Origin: Nocardia nova
GTDB lineage: Bacteria > Actinomycetota > Actinomycetes > Mycobacteriales > Mycobacteriaceae
Direction of reading: 5' to 3'
Assembly (NCBI RefSeq): GCF_002933465.1
Contig: NZ_PSZE01000007.1
Coordinates: forward strand, 62,001-126,000
Length of the DNA stretch: 64,000 nucleotides
Position numbers and translations under genes: made by a program. The notes below the pieces were generated by a model. The model was not told the origin of the DNA, searched no databases, and saw only the letters and a list, made by a program, of their open reading frames with translations. Each line of letters starts with the position of its first letter. Position 1 is the stretch's first letter. Below are positions 15,909-26,825 of this stretch, piece by piece.

Positions 15909-16832
15909 TCAGTCGATGAGCCCGCGCGGGCGCACGACGAAGACCGGCGAGGAGCGCTTGCCCTTCTCCTCGAGCAGGGCGATGGTCCGGCCGTCGGCGG
16001 TCGTGGCCGCATACACGCCCCGCAGGCCGACCGGGTCCAGCCAGCGTCCGTCGCGCAGCGATTCGGCCTGTTCGGCGTCGATCTCCCGATGCGGAAAGGC
16101 AAGGCGCACAGCGGCATCGACGTCGAGATTCAGGCTCGGATCGCCGGCGAGCTGATCCAGGGTGCGAGCGTGTTCGAGTGTGAACGGGCCGACCCGGGTG
16201 CGGCGCAACGCGGTCAGGTGACCGCCGACGCCCAGTGCGGTGCCGAGATCGCGAGCCAGGGCGCGGATGTAGGTGCCCGAGGAACAGTCGACCTCGACGT
16301 CCAGATCGACGAATGTCGTGGCGCCGGTATCGATATCACGCCGGCCCAGAATGTCGAACCGGGAGACCGTGACCGGCCGTGCCGCCAGTTCCACCTGCTC
16401 GCCCGCCCGGGCGCGCGCGTACGCCCGCTCGCCGTTCACCTTGATCGCGCTCACCGTCGAGGGCACCTGTTCGATATCGCCGGTCAGCGCGGCGACGGCC
16501 GCGGCGATATCGGTGTCGGCCACATGGCCGGCGGGGATGGTGGCCAGCACCTCCCCCTCGGCATCGTCGGTGACGGTGGCCTGGCCGAGGCGAATCGTCG
16601 CGGTATAGGACTTGGTGGTCAGGCTCAGCAGTCCGAGCAGTTTGGTGGCGCGCTCGACGCCGAGCACCAGCACGCCGGTGGCCATCGGGTCGAGCGTGCC
16701 GGCATGGCCGATCTTCCTGGTACGCAGGATCTTCCGGCAGCGCGCGACCACGTCGTGGCTGGTCTGCCCACCGTCCTTGTCGATGATGAGCAGACCGCCG
16801 AGCGGATCGACGACCGCCTCGCGTTCGGCCAT
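15909..16832 (-). CDS. truB: tRNA pseudouridine(55) synthase
   Basis: TruB converts U55 of the T-loop of tRNAs to pseudouridine. The 307-residue protein shows the start [18 protein letters not shown], the catalytic segment [14 protein letters not shown] with the essential Asp, and the C-terminal PUA-like region. Its ATG at 16832 overlaps the TGA of pptT by one base. It is convergent with the GntR gene, 8 bases away, marking the right boundary of the catabolic island and the return to conserved mycobacterial gene order. Confidence 0.95.
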   Translation of the reverse strand: MAEREAVVDPLGGLLIIDKDGGQTSHDVVARCRKILRTRKIGHAGTLDPMATGVLVLGVERATKLLGLLSLTTKSYTATIRLGQATVTDDAEGEVLATIPAGHVADTDIAAAVAALTGDIEQVPSTVSAIKVNGERAYARARAGEQVELAARPVTVSRFDILGRRDIDTGATTFVDLDVEVDCSSGTYIRALARDLGTALGVGGHLTALRRTRVGPFTLEHARTLDQLAGDPSLNLDVDAAVRLAFPHREIDAEQAESLRDGRWLDPVGLRGVYAATTADGRTIALLEEKGKRSSPVFVVRPRGLID

Positions 16833-17593
16833 CAGCCGGCCACGATCGCGGTCAGGATCAACCCCTCGGCGATCGTCCAGCGGCCGTCGAACGCCGTCAG
16901 CGGCGCACCGCCGTCGACGGTCTGCCCGGGAACCAGCAGCGCACTGTGGAAGGTGCCCGCGGTGCCGGTGTCGTCGTCGACGGTGAAGGTGATGTGGGCG
17001 TCCTCGAAGCCGAGCCAGCGCTGTGTGAGCGGGAACCACGCCTTGTAGGTGGCCTCCTTCGCGCAGAACAGCAGCCGGTCCATATGCAGTCCGGTCGCGG
17101 GGATCGCGCCGCGCAGCCAGTCCCGTTCGGCGGGCAGGCTCACCGAGTCCAGCACCCCCTCGGGCAGCGTGTCGTGCGGTTCGGCGTCGATGCCCACCGA
17201 CCGCCAGCGCAGCCGATGCGCCAGCACCGCGGCCCGGTACCCGTCACAGTGGGTGAGGCTGCCGACCACCCCGCGCGGGAACAGCGGCATCCCGCGCTCG
17301 CCCTTGCCGATCGCCGCCGGCGGCTCACCGAGCTGGGCCAGCGCCAGCCGCGCACAGTGCCGGGCGCCGATGAAATCGCGCCGCCGCTTCTCGACGGATT
17401 GCGCGATCAGATGTTCCTCACCGGGATGCGGTTTCAGATCCTCCGGATACCGCAACAGCTCCGCCGCGGCCACTCCCGCGGGCAGAATGCTGCCGATGAC
17501 GCGCGCCTGTTCCTCGATGACCGCCTCCTGAGTCGACCCTGTCTGCGCTACGAGCCTAGCGGTGCGGGCGGTACCCGTTGAGTCGCCCGGCAT
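16832..17593 (-). CDS. pptT: 4'-phosphopantetheinyl transferase PptT (Sfp type)
   Basis: PptT transfers the phosphopantetheine arm of CoA to acyl and peptidyl carrier proteins of mycolic-acid, polyketide and siderophore synthesis. Characteristic segments are [28 protein letters not shown], the metal-binding VGIDAEPHD, and [24 protein letters not shown], which is almost identical to the mycobacterial enzyme. The length from the ATG at 17593 is 253 residues; this gives an N-terminal extension of about 20 residues and a weak ribosome site, so the true start is uncertain (the frame is open to 17674). It overlaps truB and lies next to pptH, its antagonist. Confidence 0.92.
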   Translation of the reverse strand: MPGDSTGTARTARLVAQTGSTQEAVIEEQARVIGSILPAGVAAAELLRYPEDLKPHPGEEHLIAQSVEKRRRDFIGARHCARLALAQLGEPPAAIGKGERGMPLFPRGVVGSLTHCDGYRAAVLAHRLRWRSVGIDAEPHDTLPEGVLDSVSLPAERDWLRGAIPATGLHMDRLLFCAKEATYKAWFPLTQRWLGFEDAHITFTVDDDTGTAGTFHSALLVPGQTVDGGAPLTAFDGRWTIAEGLILTAIVAG

Positions 17594-17725
17594 GTCCCAT
17601 CGAGGCGCCACCGCCACGCCCGCCGACGAGCCGCTGGTGTGGGCATTCCGGCGAACCGGCGGCGCACACGGCACTCCGGCGCCGGGTACGGCCCCTCACC
17701 GCGGGCCCGCGCACGCGCCGCGTGG

Positions 17726-18685
17726 TCAGCGCACGCCGCGGCGGCGATCGGCGAGGCGGCGCATCTCCTCGGCGGCCGCGCGCATCTCGGGGGTGATCGT
17801 GAAATGGCCGCCCCATTCGTTCAGGTCGTCCGGCCCGTATTCGGGGGCGGGCAGGATCTGGCGCAGGAGCTTGTCCGGAAGCCCGCGGCGCTGCCATTCG
17901 CGCGGATAGCCGAGCGAAACCTCCTCGAACCGGACACCGTCGTAGAAGGTGGTGCGCGGAATGTGCAGGTGGCCGTAGACCGAGCACACCACGTTGTAAC
18001 GGGTGTGCCAATCGGCGGTATCCTCGGTCCCGCACCACAGCGAGAATTCCGGATAGAACAGCATCCGGGTGGGTTCGCGCAGCATCGGGAAGTGGTTGAT
18101 CAGCACCACCGCGGTATCGGGTTCCAGCGCGTCGAGCCGGCGCCTGCTGTACTGGACGCGCGCCCGGCACCAGGCGTCTCGCGTCAGGTAGGGGTCGCTG
18201 GCCAGGAGGAATTCGTCGGTGGCGACCACATTGCGGTCCCGGGCGATGGCCAGCGCCTCGGCCTTGGTATATGCACCCTCGGGCATCCACGAATAGTCAT
18301 AGAGGATGAACAGCGGCGCGATCGTCACCCGCCCGCCGTACTGTTCGGCGCCCGCGCCCTCCCACACCGGGAATTCGTCCTCCGGGGTCACCACATCGAG
18401 GTCACGACACAGCGCGACCAGGTAGTCGTAGCGGGGAGCGCCCTTGATCTGCACGGGATCCTTGGTGGTGGTCCACAATTCGTGATTGCCCGGAACCCAG
18501 ATCACCTTGGCGAAGCGTTCCCGCAGGGTGCGCAGCGCCCAGCGGATGTCGTCGGTCTTCTCCCCCACGTCGCCGGCGACGATCAGCCAGTCCTCGGGCG
18601 AATCCGCGCGGATTTGCTCGACCACCGGTTTGTTCCCCTGATGACCGACATGGATATCGCTCACCGCCATCAACTTAGGAATCAC
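17726..18685 (-). CDS. pptH: Metallophosphoesterase, probable 4'-phosphopantetheinyl hydrolase PptH
   Basis: The 319-residue protein has all calcineurin-like motifs: DIHVGH near residue 10, GDVGE near 40, GNHELW near 67, NHFP near 196 and GHLHIP near 238. In M. tuberculosis the orthologous position (Rv2795c) encodes PptH, which removes phosphopantetheine from carrier proteins and opposes PptT. Position next to pptT and similarity of the motifs support the same role, which is inferred here. It starts at an ATG at 18685. A 130-base gap separates it from pptT, so cotranscription is likely but not overlapping. Confidence 0.87.
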   Translation of the reverse strand: MIPKLMAVSDIHVGHQGNKPVVEQIRADSPEDWLIVAGDVGEKTDDIRWALRTLRERFAKVIWVPGNHELWTTTKDPVQIKGAPRYDYLVALCRDLDVVTPEDEFPVWEGAGAEQYGGRVTIAPLFILYDYSWMPEGAYTKAEALAIARDRNVVATDEFLLASDPYLTRDAWCRARVQYSRRRLDALEPDTAVVLINHFPMLREPTRMLFYPEFSLWCGTEDTADWHTRYNVVCSVYGHLHIPRTTFYDGVRFEEVSLGYPREWQRRGLPDKLLRQILPAPEYGPDDLNEWGGHFTITPEMRAAAEEMRRLADRRRGVR

Positions 18686-18832
18686 CGTTCCACCATCCCA
18701 TGATCATCGTGATGCGAGCACATCCGACCCTCGCGTGCGGACATACCCGGCGCCGCGTACTTCGCACACCGTCCGCGGTGCGCACGTCGGCGGCCGGGTA
18801 CCGACACGCTCCCGAATACCGCGTCGTGGTGG

Positions 18833-20218
18833 TCATGCCGACCGCGGGATCTCGCTGCCGACTCGGGCCCAGCGCCCCGACAGCGCGCGGGCGCCGACCG
18901 CAAGCAGGCGCAGCAGGATGAAGGCGCTCAGCCCGGACCAGATCCCGGCGATACCCCAGTCGAAGCTCAGCGACAGCCAGATGGCGGGCAGGAATCCCAG
19001 CAGCGCCGCGGCCATCGTGGTGTTGCGCAGATACGAGGCGTCGCCCGCGCCCAGCAGCACACCGTCGAGGGCGAAGACCACTCCGGCGGCGGGGATGAGG
19101 GGCACGAAGAACCACCAGATCACATGCACGCGGTCCAGGACCGCCGGATCGTCGGTGAAAACCTGTGGGAAGACGGCGTATCCGGCGGCGAAGACCACGG
19201 CGAGCACCACCGCGAACAGGGTGGACCACACCGTGATCCGGCGGGCCAGCACGCGCGCGCCGGATGCGTCGCCGGAGCCCAGCGCCGCACCGGTGAGGGT
19301 CTGCGCCGCGATGGCCAGCGAATCGAGCGTCAGGGCAAGGAAATTCCACAGCTGCAGCACGAGTTGGTGCGCCGCCACCGAGGCGGCGCCGAACCGGGCG
19401 GCGACCGCACCGGCGGAGACGAAACAGGCCTGGAACGCCAGACTTCGGACGATCAGATCCCGGCCGAGCACCAACTGCGCCCGCATGACTCGCGGATGGG
19501 GTCGCAGCGGCACCCGCCGGCGCACCAACGCGGCCACGAACAGTCCGGCCGAGACGACCTGTCCGGCCACATTGGCCACTGCCGATCCGGCCAGTTCCAT
19601 CCGGGGCGCCCCCAGCAGGCCGTGCACCAGCAGCGGGCAGAGCAGTGCCGAAACAACCAGGCCCGCAATCACGTACACCAGCGGACGCCGCGTCTGCTGC
19701 ACCCCGCGCAACCAGCCGTTACCGGCCATGGTCAGCAGGATCAACGGAACTCCGAACAGCGCGATCCGCAACCAGCGCAACGCCTCGTCCGCGATATCGG
19801 CGCCGCCCGCGATCACATTCACGACAGGTCGTGCGAACACCTGCAGCACAACGACGATCGCCAATCCGGCGGCCACGGCGAGCCAACTCGCCTGCACCCC
19901 TTCGGCAACCGCACCTCGTTCGTCACCGGCGCCGTGGCGGCGTGCGGAGCGGGCGGTGGTCCCGTAACTCAGGAATGTCAACTGTGTGCTGACCTGACCG
20001 AGTATCAAGCCACCCACGGCGAGCCCCGCGAGCGCCAGCGCCCCCAGCCGACCTACCACCGCCATATCGAAGAGAAGGTAGATCGGTTCGGCGACAAGCA
20101 CTCCCAGCGTGGGGATCGCGATGCCGAGGATGCGCCGCGGACCCGCATCGTGGCGCGTAGCGTCGGCAACGGCCGTGTTCACCGCCGTGACACCGTCTTC
20201 GGGATGTGTCTCGACCAT
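18833..20218 (-). CDS. dinF: MATE-family efflux transporter, DinF type
   Basis: The 461-residue membrane protein has about twelve hydrophobic segments in two related halves and typical MATE features: IAIPTLGVLVAEPIYLLFDM in the first helix and AHQLVLQLWNFLALTLDSLA in the second half. MATE proteins export cationic drugs or metabolites in exchange for H+ or Na+. The location between pptH and nrnA is the same as Rv2836c dinF. The N-terminal 25 residues are hydrophilic and variable. Nothing in the sequence identifies the substrate; a LexA-controlled role as in E. coli dinF is not supported by a visible SOS box. Confidence 0.9.
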   Translation of the reverse strand: MVETHPEDGVTAVNTAVADATRHDAGPRRILGIAIPTLGVLVAEPIYLLFDMAVVGRLGALALAGLAVGGLILGQVSTQLTFLSYGTTARSARRHGAGDERGAVAEGVQASWLAVAAGLAIVVVLQVFARPVVNVIAGGADIADEALRWLRIALFGVPLILLTMAGNGWLRGVQQTRRPLVYVIAGLVVSALLCPLLVHGLLGAPRMELAGSAVANVAGQVVSAGLFVAALVRRRVPLRPHPRVMRAQLVLGRDLIVRSLAFQACFVSAGAVAARFGAASVAAHQLVLQLWNFLALTLDSLAIAAQTLTGAALGSGDASGARVLARRITVWSTLFAVVLAVVFAAGYAVFPQVFTDDPAVLDRVHVIWWFFVPLIPAAGVVFALDGVLLGAGDASYLRNTTMAAALLGFLPAIWLSLSFDWGIAGIWSGLSAFILLRLLAVGARALSGRWARVGSEIPRSA

Positions 20219-20293
20219 GCCGTCAGACCCGACCTCGGAGGCCGTGCCGAACGCCCGCGGGAACTGCTGCCGACCGCCCGCCGCGTCCCATCC

Positions 20294-21310
20294 TCAGCTC
20301 TCCCGGCCGGGGGCCAATTCCGCGAGCAGATCCGCCACCACGTCTTCGGACGTCCCGTATGTCGTATAGCCGGCGGCGTAGCGGTGGCCACCACCGCCCA
20401 GGCCGGTCGCGACCCGGGCGACGTCGACGGCATCGCCGGTGCCGACACCGCTGTCGCGCGAGCGCAGCGACACCGTCCAGCAGCCGGCGTCGGTGCGGGA
20501 CTGTTTGAATACCGCCGCGACATCCGCCTCGGCGGTGGTGCGGACGACGTCGATGACGCTTTCCACCTCCTCCGACCGCAATCCGTCGGAGTCGTCGCTG
20601 CGCACGAACGCGTAGACCAGTCCGGCGCCGCCGGCCGCGCGCGGTTCCAGTCGCGCCGATCCGAGCACCCGCGACAACATCGGCAACCAGCCGAAGGGGT
20701 GGGTGTCCATCAGCGTGCGAGTGATTCCCGCGCCGTCGATCCCGGTGGCCAGCAAACGATCGGCTAGCAGATGGGTGCCCGGACCACCCCAGCGGAAACA
20801 CCCGGTATCGGTGACCAAACCGGCGAACAGGCAGTGCGCGATGTCCCGGTCGATCTCCTCACCCCAGGCGTCGAACAGCCGCGCCAGCACACTGGTGGTG
20901 GACTCCGCGGTCTCGTCGATCAGATTCACATCACCGAAGCGGGTGTTGGAGCGGTGATGGTCGATCACCAGAGTGGTTGCAGCGCCATCGATTCGGTCCG
21001 CGAGCGCGCCCAGACGCCCGACACTGCCGCAGTCGACGGTGACCAGCAGGTCCACTCGCTCCGCCACCTGTTCGGCGGGCACCAGATACTCCACACCCGG
21101 CAGCGAGCGCATCGATGCCGGCAGTTCGGCCGGCTCGGCGAAGGACACCTGGACCGGCACACCGCGCCGATGCAGTACCTGCGCGAGTGCCAGCCCACTG
21201 CCGACGGTATCGGCGTCCGGCTGCACATGACACAGCACGGTCACCGATCGCGCGGCCGCCAATACCTCGACGGCCGCGGCCGGATCCGCCGACGACGTCA
21301 CAGCTGTCAT
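20294..21310 (-). CDS. nrnA: DHH/DHHA1 phosphoesterase (oligoribonuclease / pAp phosphatase / c-di-AMP phosphodiesterase)
   Basis: The 338-residue cytosolic enzyme has the DHH motifs CHVQPDADTVGS, DCGSVG, and IDHHRSN, and a C-terminal DHHA1 domain ending in GGGGHRYAAGYTTYG. The M. tuberculosis orthologue, Rv2837c (CnpB), degrades nano-RNA, pAp and cyclic di-AMP. I start at the ATG at 21310 (MTAVTSS); longer readings lack a ribosome site. It follows rbfA by 97 bases on the same strand, the conserved infB-rbfA-nrnA order. Confidence 0.92.
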   Translation of the reverse strand: MTAVTSSADPAAAVEVLAAARSVTVLCHVQPDADTVGSGLALAQVLHRRGVPVQVSFAEPAELPASMRSLPGVEYLVPAEQVAERVDLLVTVDCGSVGRLGALADRIDGAATTLVIDHHRSNTRFGDVNLIDETAESTTSVLARLFDAWGEEIDRDIAHCLFAGLVTDTGCFRWGGPGTHLLADRLLATGIDGAGITRTLMDTHPFGWLPMLSRVLGSARLEPRAAGGAGLVYAFVRSDDSDGLRSEEVESVIDVVRTTAEADVAAVFKQSRTDAGCWTVSLRSRDSGVGTGDAVDVARVATGLGGGGHRYAAGYTTYGTSEDVVADLLAELAPGRES

Positions 21311-21407
21311 TTCCAAGCTCGATTCTCCGGCGCTCGACTCATCGGCGACAGAACCGGGGAACCGCCTTGCGAGCCCGGCCCGTGCAATGCATCGACCGCC
21401 GTCGCGG

Positions 21408-21851
21408 TCAGTCTTCCTCGTCGGGGTCGGGTTTGTAGGGATCGGCGTCGCCGGCATGGGTGGCGTTGGCCGCGACCTGTGCCACCTTCTCGTCGGCCGC
21501 GCGGGCCTTCGCCAGCAGCTGTTCCATCTCGCGCGCCGCGTCCGGCACGGTGTCGAGGACGAAACTCAGCGACGGCGTGAACTTGATCCCGGTGGCCGCG
21601 CCCACCTTGGACCGCAACACACCCTTGGCCTTCTCCAGTCCGGCCGCGGCGCCCGCGAAATCCGGTTCGGCGGCGAGGGTTTCACCCATCACCGTGTAAT
21701 AGACGGTCGCCTCCCGCAGATCACCGGTCACCTTGGCGTCGGTGACGGTGACGAAACGCAGCCGCGGATCCTTGATCTCGTATTCGATCGCCGTTCCGAC
21801 GATCGAGACGATCCGCTTCGCGAGTCGGCGTGCCCTGGCCTGATCCACCAT
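21408..21851 (-). CDS. rbfA: Ribosome-binding factor A
   Basis: RbfA is a KH-fold protein that binds the 30S subunit and helps mature the 16S rRNA 5' end, important in the cold. The 147-residue protein begins [19 protein letters not shown], then contains [20 protein letters not shown] and the C-terminal KH part [10 protein letters not shown], with an acidic and proline-containing tail ([11 protein letters not shown]). Length and position downstream of infB are normal. A DUF503 gene lies 23 bases upstream. Confidence 0.95.
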   Translation of the reverse strand: MVDQARARRLAKRIVSIVGTAIEYEIKDPRLRFVTVTDAKVTGDLREATVYYTVMGETLAAEPDFAGAAAGLEKAKGVLRSKVGAATGIKFTPSLSFVLDTVPDAAREMEQLLAKARAADEKVAQVAANATHAGDADPYKPDPDEED

Positions 21852-21874
21852 GGCGGGCCCTCCTCACTTGTCAT

Positions 21875-22165
21875 TCAGTCTTCGGGTCCGAAGATGCGGC
21901 GGCGTACTGCCAGCAACTGTAACTCCGGACGGGCCGCCACGTGGCGTTCACACTTGTCCAGCACCGCTGTGAGATGTCCCATCTCGGAGCTGACCAGCGC
22001 GACGCCCAATTGTGAACGGCGGTGTTGATCGTGATCTCCGCCCTCGACCGCGCTGACGCCGAAGCGCTGCAGTTCGGCCAGTACCGGGCGGATCACCGAC
22101 CGCTTTTCCTTCAACGAGTGCACATCGCCGAGCAGGATGTCGAACTCCAGCGCACCGACGAACAA
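21875..22165 (-). CDS. DUF503 family protein (YlxP-like)
   Basis: The 96-residue protein shows the DUF503 pattern: LEFDILLGDVHSLKEKRSVIRP at the start, QRFGVSAVEGGDHDQHRRSQ in the middle and GVALVSSEMGHLTAVLDKCERHV. The family (YlxP in Firmicutes) lies between infB and rbfA in many bacteria and is thought to act in ribosome or translation biology; its exact role is unclear. The start is a TTG at 22165 preceded by AGAGGTGAG at a good distance, and no better start is in frame. It lies between infB (100 bases upstream) and rbfA. Confidence 0.88.
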   Translation of the reverse strand: MFVGALEFDILLGDVHSLKEKRSVIRPVLAELQRFGVSAVEGGDHDQHRRSQLGVALVSSEMGHLTAVLDKCERHVAARPELQLLAVRRRIFGPED

Positions 22166-22265
22166 CGGCTCACCTCTTCACTTGTCGCGACGAACGCCCG
22201 ACGAAGCGAACGTCACGTCCGGTCGTTGCCTGCACCGAACGTGACGTTCACTCACTGTGGACAAC

Positions 22266-25235
22266 TCAGTCGCGCGGCTTCTCCCGAAGCTCGTACGCCT
22301 CGATGATGTCGCCTTCCTTGATGTCGTTGTAGCCCAACGTCATACCGCATTCGAAGCCCTCGCGGACCTCGGTGGCGTCGTCCTTCTCCCGGCGCAGCGA
22401 TTGGATCGTCGTATCGGCGATCACCACACTGTCGCGCAGCAGGCGGGCTTTGGCGTTGCGCTTGACCGACCCGGAGGTGATCATGCAGCCGGCGATGTTG
22501 CCGAACTTCGAGGAGCGGAATACCGCGCGGATCTCGGCGCGACCCAGTTCGGCCTCTTCGTAGATCGGCTTGAGCATGCCCTTGAGGGCCTTCTCGATCT
22601 CGTCGATGGCCTGGTAGATCACCGAGTAGTAGCGGATGTCCACACCCTCGCGGTTGGCGAGTTCGGTGGCCTTGCCCTCGGCCCGGACGTTGAACCCGAT
22701 GATGATCGCGTTCGACGCCGAGGCCAGGTTGACGTTGGTCTCGGTGACACCACCGACACCGCGGTCGATGACCCGCAGCCGGACCTCGTCGCTGATCTCG
22801 ATGCCGAGCAGCGCCTCTTCCAGGGCCTCGACCGTACCGGAGTTGTCGCCCTTGAGGATCAGGTTGAGCTCCGAGGTCTCCTTCAGAGCGGCATCCAGAT
22901 CTTCCAGGCTGATCCGCTTGCGGCTGCGCGCGGCCAGTGCGTTGCGCTTGCGCGCATTGCGCCGGTCGGCGATCTGGCGGGCGATGCGGTCCTCCTCGAC
23001 GACGAGCAGGTTGTCGCCCGCGCCCGGCACCGAAGTGAAACCGATGACCTGCACCGGACGCGACGGCAGCGCCGCATCCACATCCTCGCCGTGTTCGTCG
23101 ACCATGCGGCGGACGCGGCCGTAGGCGTCACCCGCCACGATCGAGTCACCGACGCGCAAGGTACCGCGCTGCACCAGCACGGTGGCCACCGGACCGCGGC
23201 CGCGGTCCAGATGCGCCTCGATGGCGACACCCTGGGCGTCCATATCCGGGTTGGCCCGCAGGTCCAGTGCGGCGTCCGCGGTCAGCACCACGGCCTCGAG
23301 CAGGGCGTCGATATTGGTGCCCTGGCGCGCGGAGATGTTGACGAACATGGTGTCGCCGCCGTACTCCTCGGCCACCAGGTTGTATTCGGTGAGCTGCTGG
23401 CGAACCTTCTCCGGGTTCGCGCCTTCCTTGTCGATCTTGTTGACCGCCACCACGATCGGCACATCCGCGGCCTGCGCGTGGTTGATGGCCTCCACCGTCT
23501 GCGGCATGACGCCGTCGTCGGCGGCGACCACCAGGATCGCGATATCGGTGGCCTTGGCACCACGGGCACGCATGGCGGTGAACGCCTCGTGACCCGGGGT
23601 GTCGATGAAGGTGATCAGGCGCTCTTCGTCGTTGACGTTGGTGAGGACCTGGTAGGCGCCGATGTGCTGGGTGATACCGCCGGCCTCGCCCTCGCGGACG
23701 TTGGTTTTGCGGATCGTGTCGAGCAGTCGGGTCTTACCGTGGTCGACGTGACCCATGACGGTCACGACCGGCGGGCGGACCTGCAGGTCGCCTTCGTCGC
23801 CCTCGTCCTCGCCGTAGCTGAGGTCGAAGCTCTCCAGCAGCTCGCGGTCCTCGTCCTCGGGTGAGACCACGTGCACGACGTAGTTCATCTCGCCGCCGAG
23901 CAGCTCGAAGATCTCGTCGTTGACGGACTGGGTCGCGGTGACCATCTCACCGAGGTTGAACAGCACCTGCACCAGCGAGGCCGGGTTGGCGTTGATCTTC
24001 TCGGCGAAGTCCGACAGCGACGCGCCGCGGGCGAGACGGATGATCTCGCCGTTGCCGCGCGGCAGCCGCACACCACCGACCGACGGTGCCTGCATGTTCT
24101 CGTATTCGGCGCGTTTCGCCCGCTTCGACTTGCGGCCCTTGCGGGGCGCGCCACCGGGACGGCCGAAGGCACCCGCGGCACCGCCGCGACCGCCGCCACC
24201 ACCCGGACGGCCACCGCCGCCACCGGGACGACCGCGGAAACCACCGGCAACGGGCGCACCCGCGCCACCGCCGCCACCGGCACCGCCGCCACCGCCGCCA
24301 CCGCGGTAGTTACCGCCGCCACCACCGGGACGACCGCCACCGCCACCCGGCGCACCGCCGGGACGACCCGGACGACCCGCCGACGGGCCCGGACGGGCCG
24401 CACGAGCGGGCATCGCACCCGGATTCGGCCGGGGCGGCATCGAGCCGGGAGACGGACGCGGGCCACCGGGACGCGGACCGCCCTGGCCGGCCGGCGGACG
24501 CGGCGCACCCTGACCCGGGCCCGGACGCGGACCACCCTGACCGGGACGCGGACCGCCCTGGCCCGGACGCGGCGCACCCTGACCGGGCCCCGGACGCGGG
24601 CCGGGAGCCGGACGCGGCGCCGGGCGCTCGGGCGCCGACGAGAACGGATTGTTGCCCACCCGAGGGGTTTTCGGGCCGGGCTTGGGGCCGGGCGTCGCCG
24701 GACGCGGCGCGCCCTGCTGCCCACCCGGAGTACGCGGCTGACCGGGACGCGGTGCGCCCTGGGCCGGACGGGCACCGGGCTGCTGCGCCGGAGCCGACGG
24801 GGCGGACGCCGACGGCGCCGCACCGGTGGAGGCCGCCGGAGCGGCCGGTTTCGGTCCGGGCTTGACGGCCGGACCGGGCTTCACCGCATCGGGACGTGCT
24901 GCCGCCGCGGGGGTTTCGGCCGCGGGCGCCGAATCCGGCTGCGGCGCAGCCGGAGTGGGTCGCGGGCCGGGACGCGGACCCGGGGTCGCGCCGGCGGCCG
25001 GCTTGGCGGCCGGACGCGCCTGGGCGGGACCGGGTTTCGCGGAGGATTTCGCGGAGCCGTTGGACGGCGCGGACTTCGCCGCGAACGACTCCCGCAGCCG
25101 GCGTGCGACGGGTGCCTCCACCGTCGACGACGCCGACTTCACGAACTCGCCCTGCTCCTTGAGCGTTGCGAGTAGTTCTTTGCTCGTGACACCGAGTTCT
25201 TTAGCCAACTCGTGCACGCGGGCCTTGCCTGCCAC
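22266..25235 (-). CDS. infB: Translation initiation factor IF-2
   Basis: IF-2 is the GTPase that delivers initiator tRNA and promotes subunit joining. The 989-residue protein has an N-terminal IF2N domain ([20 protein letters not shown]), a very long G/P/R-rich linker at about residues 50-390 with repeated [12 protein letters not shown] units, a second IF2N motif near 400-460, the G domain from about 485 ([18 protein letters not shown]) and domains II-IV. I start at the GTG at 25235, behind GTGAGGAGA, matching the [11 protein letters not shown] start of relatives. The linker is typical of actinobacteria, though extreme. Several long opposite-strand readings here are composition artefacts. Confidence 0.97.
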   Translation of the reverse strand: MAGKARVHELAKELGVTSKELLATLKEQGEFVKSASSTVEAPVARRLRESFAAKSAPSNGSAKSSAKPGPAQARPAAKPAAGATPGPRPGPRPTPAAPQPDSAPAAETPAAAARPDAVKPGPAVKPGPKPAAPAASTGAAPSASAPSAPAQQPGARPAQGAPRPGQPRTPGGQQGAPRPATPGPKPGPKTPRVGNNPFSSAPERPAPRPAPGPRPGPGQGAPRPGQGGPRPGQGGPRPGPGQGAPRPPAGQGGPRPGGPRPSPGSMPPRPNPGAMPARAARPGPSAGRPGRPGGAPGGGGGRPGGGGGNYRGGGGGGGAGGGGGAGAPVAGGFRGRPGGGGGRPGGGGGRGGAAGAFGRPGGAPRKGRKSKRAKRAEYENMQAPSVGGVRLPRGNGEIIRLARGASLSDFAEKINANPASLVQVLFNLGEMVTATQSVNDEIFELLGGEMNYVVHVVSPEDEDRELLESFDLSYGEDEGDEGDLQVRPPVVTVMGHVDHGKTRLLDTIRKTNVREGEAGGITQHIGAYQVLTNVNDEERLITFIDTPGHEAFTAMRARGAKATDIAILVVAADDGVMPQTVEAINHAQAADVPIVVAVNKIDKEGANPEKVRQQLTEYNLVAEEYGGDTMFVNISARQGTNIDALLEAVVLTADAALDLRANPDMDAQGVAIEAHLDRGRGPVATVLVQRGTLRVGDSIVAGDAYGRVRRMVDEHGEDVDAALPSRPVQVIGFTSVPGAGDNLLVVEEDRIARQIADRRNARKRNALAARSRKRISLEDLDAALKETSELNLILKGDNSGTVEALEEALLGIEISDEVRLRVIDRGVGGVTETNVNLASASNAIIIGFNVRAEGKATELANREGVDIRYYSVIYQAIDEIEKALKGMLKPIYEEAELGRAEIRAVFRSSKFGNIAGCMITSGSVKRNAKARLLRDSVVIADTTIQSLRREKDDATEVREGFECGMTLGYNDIKEGDIIEAYELREKPRD

Positions 25236-25352
25236 TGCTCTCCTCACTGAGAGGTCGAGCGTGGCGGTCCGGTCTCCTCTCGGGAGCCCAGACGCCCGCA
25301 CGACCTCCGGTTATCTTCGATGGCCGTTCATCGTTGGTACTTCACGGTGTGC

Positions 25353-25733
25353 TCATGAGTGCTCGTGCCTGTTCTCGACGTAGTGCTCCAGGGCTGAGAT
25401 ATCCAGTTTTCCGGACACTCGTAGCGCTCTGCCGAACGCTCGGCGCCGCTCTGCCATGCTCAGACAAGCCGAAACGGGGTGCAACCAGGCACCCCTCCCG
25501 GGAAGTCTGCGCCGCGGATCGGGAACGATCGCGACGACGGCGTCCCTGTCGGGAGCGCTGCCGGGCGATTGCGCCACGACCCGCAACAGATCGGCGGCCA
25601 GCTCGCGTTTCCGGCATCCGACACAGGTCCGGACCGGGCCGAGAGTTCGGGTTCTCACCCGAGCACCGACCTGGGCGGAAAGTGCGGATACCGAAGACTC
25701 GCGCTGAGCCTGTGTCCACTGTACCGCTGCCAT
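25353..25733 (-). CDS. ylxR: YlxR family RNA-binding protein (DUF448)
   Basis: The 126-residue protein carries the YlxR signature VRTCVGCRKRELAADLLRV, then PGRGAWLHPVSACLSMA and RRRAFGRALRV. YlxR proteins bind RNA, sit in nusA-infB operons and have been linked to RNase P modulation and gene regulation in Firmicutes. The ATG at 25733 gives about 30 residues before the conserved core, longer than mycobacterial versions; an internal start is possible. It is 117 bases upstream of infB and 63 bases downstream of nusA. Confidence 0.88.
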   Translation of the reverse strand: MAAVQWTQAQRESSVSALSAQVGARVRTRTLGPVRTCVGCRKRELAADLLRVVAQSPGSAPDRDAVVAIVPDPRRRLPGRGAWLHPVSACLSMAERRRAFGRALRVSGKLDISALEHYVENRHEHS

Positions 25734-25796
25734 GTCCCGATCTCCGCATCCAGCCCCTGGTTGACCCCCGCACTCGCACTGCCGTCTCGTCGCGGC

Positions 25797-26825
25797 CTAC
25801 CCGTGCTGGGCGTGCGGCCGCTGCGATCCGGCCACGTCGGGGGCGGCGTCGGAGCGGATATCGATGCGCCAACCGGTCAATCGCGCGGCCAGCCGGGCGT
25901 TCTGACCTTCCTTGCCGATCGCCAGCGACAGCTGGAAATCGGGGACCACGACCCGGGCGGCACGGGCCTCCGGATCGACGATCGTGACCGAGACAACCTT
26001 CGACGGGCTCAGCGCATTCCCGACGAAGGCGGCCGGATCCTCGGCCCAGTCGATGATGTCGATCTTCTCGCCCGCCAGCTCGCTCATCACGTTGCGCACG
26101 CGCTGGCCCATCGGGCCGATACACGCGCCCTTGGCGTTCACACCGGGCACCGTGGAGCGCACCGCGATCTTGGAGCGGTGGCCGGCCTCGCGGGCCACGG
26201 CGACAATCTCCACCGAACCGTCGGCGATCTCGGGCACCTCGAGCGCGAACAACCGGCGCACCAGATTCGGGTGGGTGCGCGAGAGCGTGATCTGCGGGCC
26301 CCGCGCGCCGCGGGAGACGCCGTAGACGTAGCACTTGATGCGATCGCCGTGCTCGTAGGTCTCGCCGGGGACCTGCTCGGCCGGGGGAATCAGGCCCTCG
26401 GCGCCGTTGGCCTCACTGCCGATGCGCACCACGACCGTGCCGCGGGCGTTCATCCGGGCATCGCGCTGGACGACGCCGCCGACGATATCGCCCTCGTGCG
26501 TCGAGAACTCACCGAAGGATTTCTCGTTCTCGGCGTCACGCAGCCGCTGCAGCACCACCTGGCGGGCGGTGGTGGCGGCGATGCGGCCGAAGCCCTCCGG
26601 GGTGTCGTCCCATTCGGAGACGACGTTGCCGTCGGCGTCGGTCTCGGTGGCCATCACCCGCACCACGCCGGTCTTCTGATTGATGTCGATGCGTGCGTTG
26701 GGCTCATGGCCCTCGGTGTGCCGATAGGCGGTCAGCAGAGCCGACTCGATCGCGGAGAGCACTGTCTCCATCGAGATTCCCTTATCGGCGACGATCGCAC
26801 GCAGGGCTTCGATTTCGATGTTCAT
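25797..26825 (-). CDS. nusA: Transcription termination/antitermination factor NusA
   Basis: NusA binds RNA polymerase and nascent RNA to modulate pausing, termination and antitermination. The 342-residue protein has the N-terminal polymerase-binding domain ([20 protein letters not shown]), an S1 domain around 110-185 ([14 protein letters not shown]), and two KH domains ([40 protein letters not shown]). The C-terminal acidic repeats of E. coli NusA are absent, as usual in actinobacteria. The ATG overlaps the TGA of rimP (ATGA), giving a tightly coupled rimP-nusA unit. Confidence 0.96.
   Translation of the reverse strand: MNIEIEALRAIVADKGISMETVLSAIESALLTAYRHTEGHEPNARIDINQKTGVVRVMATETDADGNVVSEWDDTPEGFGRIAATTARQVVLQRLRDAENEKSFGEFSTHEGDIVGGVVQRDARMNARGTVVVRIGSEANGAEGLIPPAEQVPGETYEHGDRIKCYVYGVSRGARGPQITLSRTHPNLVRRLFALEVPEIADGSVEIVAVAREAGHRSKIAVRSTVPGVNAKGACIGPMGQRVRNVMSELAGEKIDIIDWAEDPAAFVGNALSPSKVVSVTIVDPEARAARVVVPDFQLSLAIGKEGQNARLAARLTGWRIDIRSDAAPDVAGSQRPHAQHG

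Noticed and set aside
24150..24650. G/P/R repeats resembling a collagen-like or PE_PGRS-type gene
   Set aside because: They are the in-frame disordered linker of IF-2, a known feature of actinobacterial infB.
22257..25383. Long plus-strand readings opposite infB (535 and 434 codons), with R/T/G/D-rich composition
   Set aside because: They mirror the infB codons on the other strand in very GC-rich DNA, have no family features or ribosome sites, and infB itself is certain.
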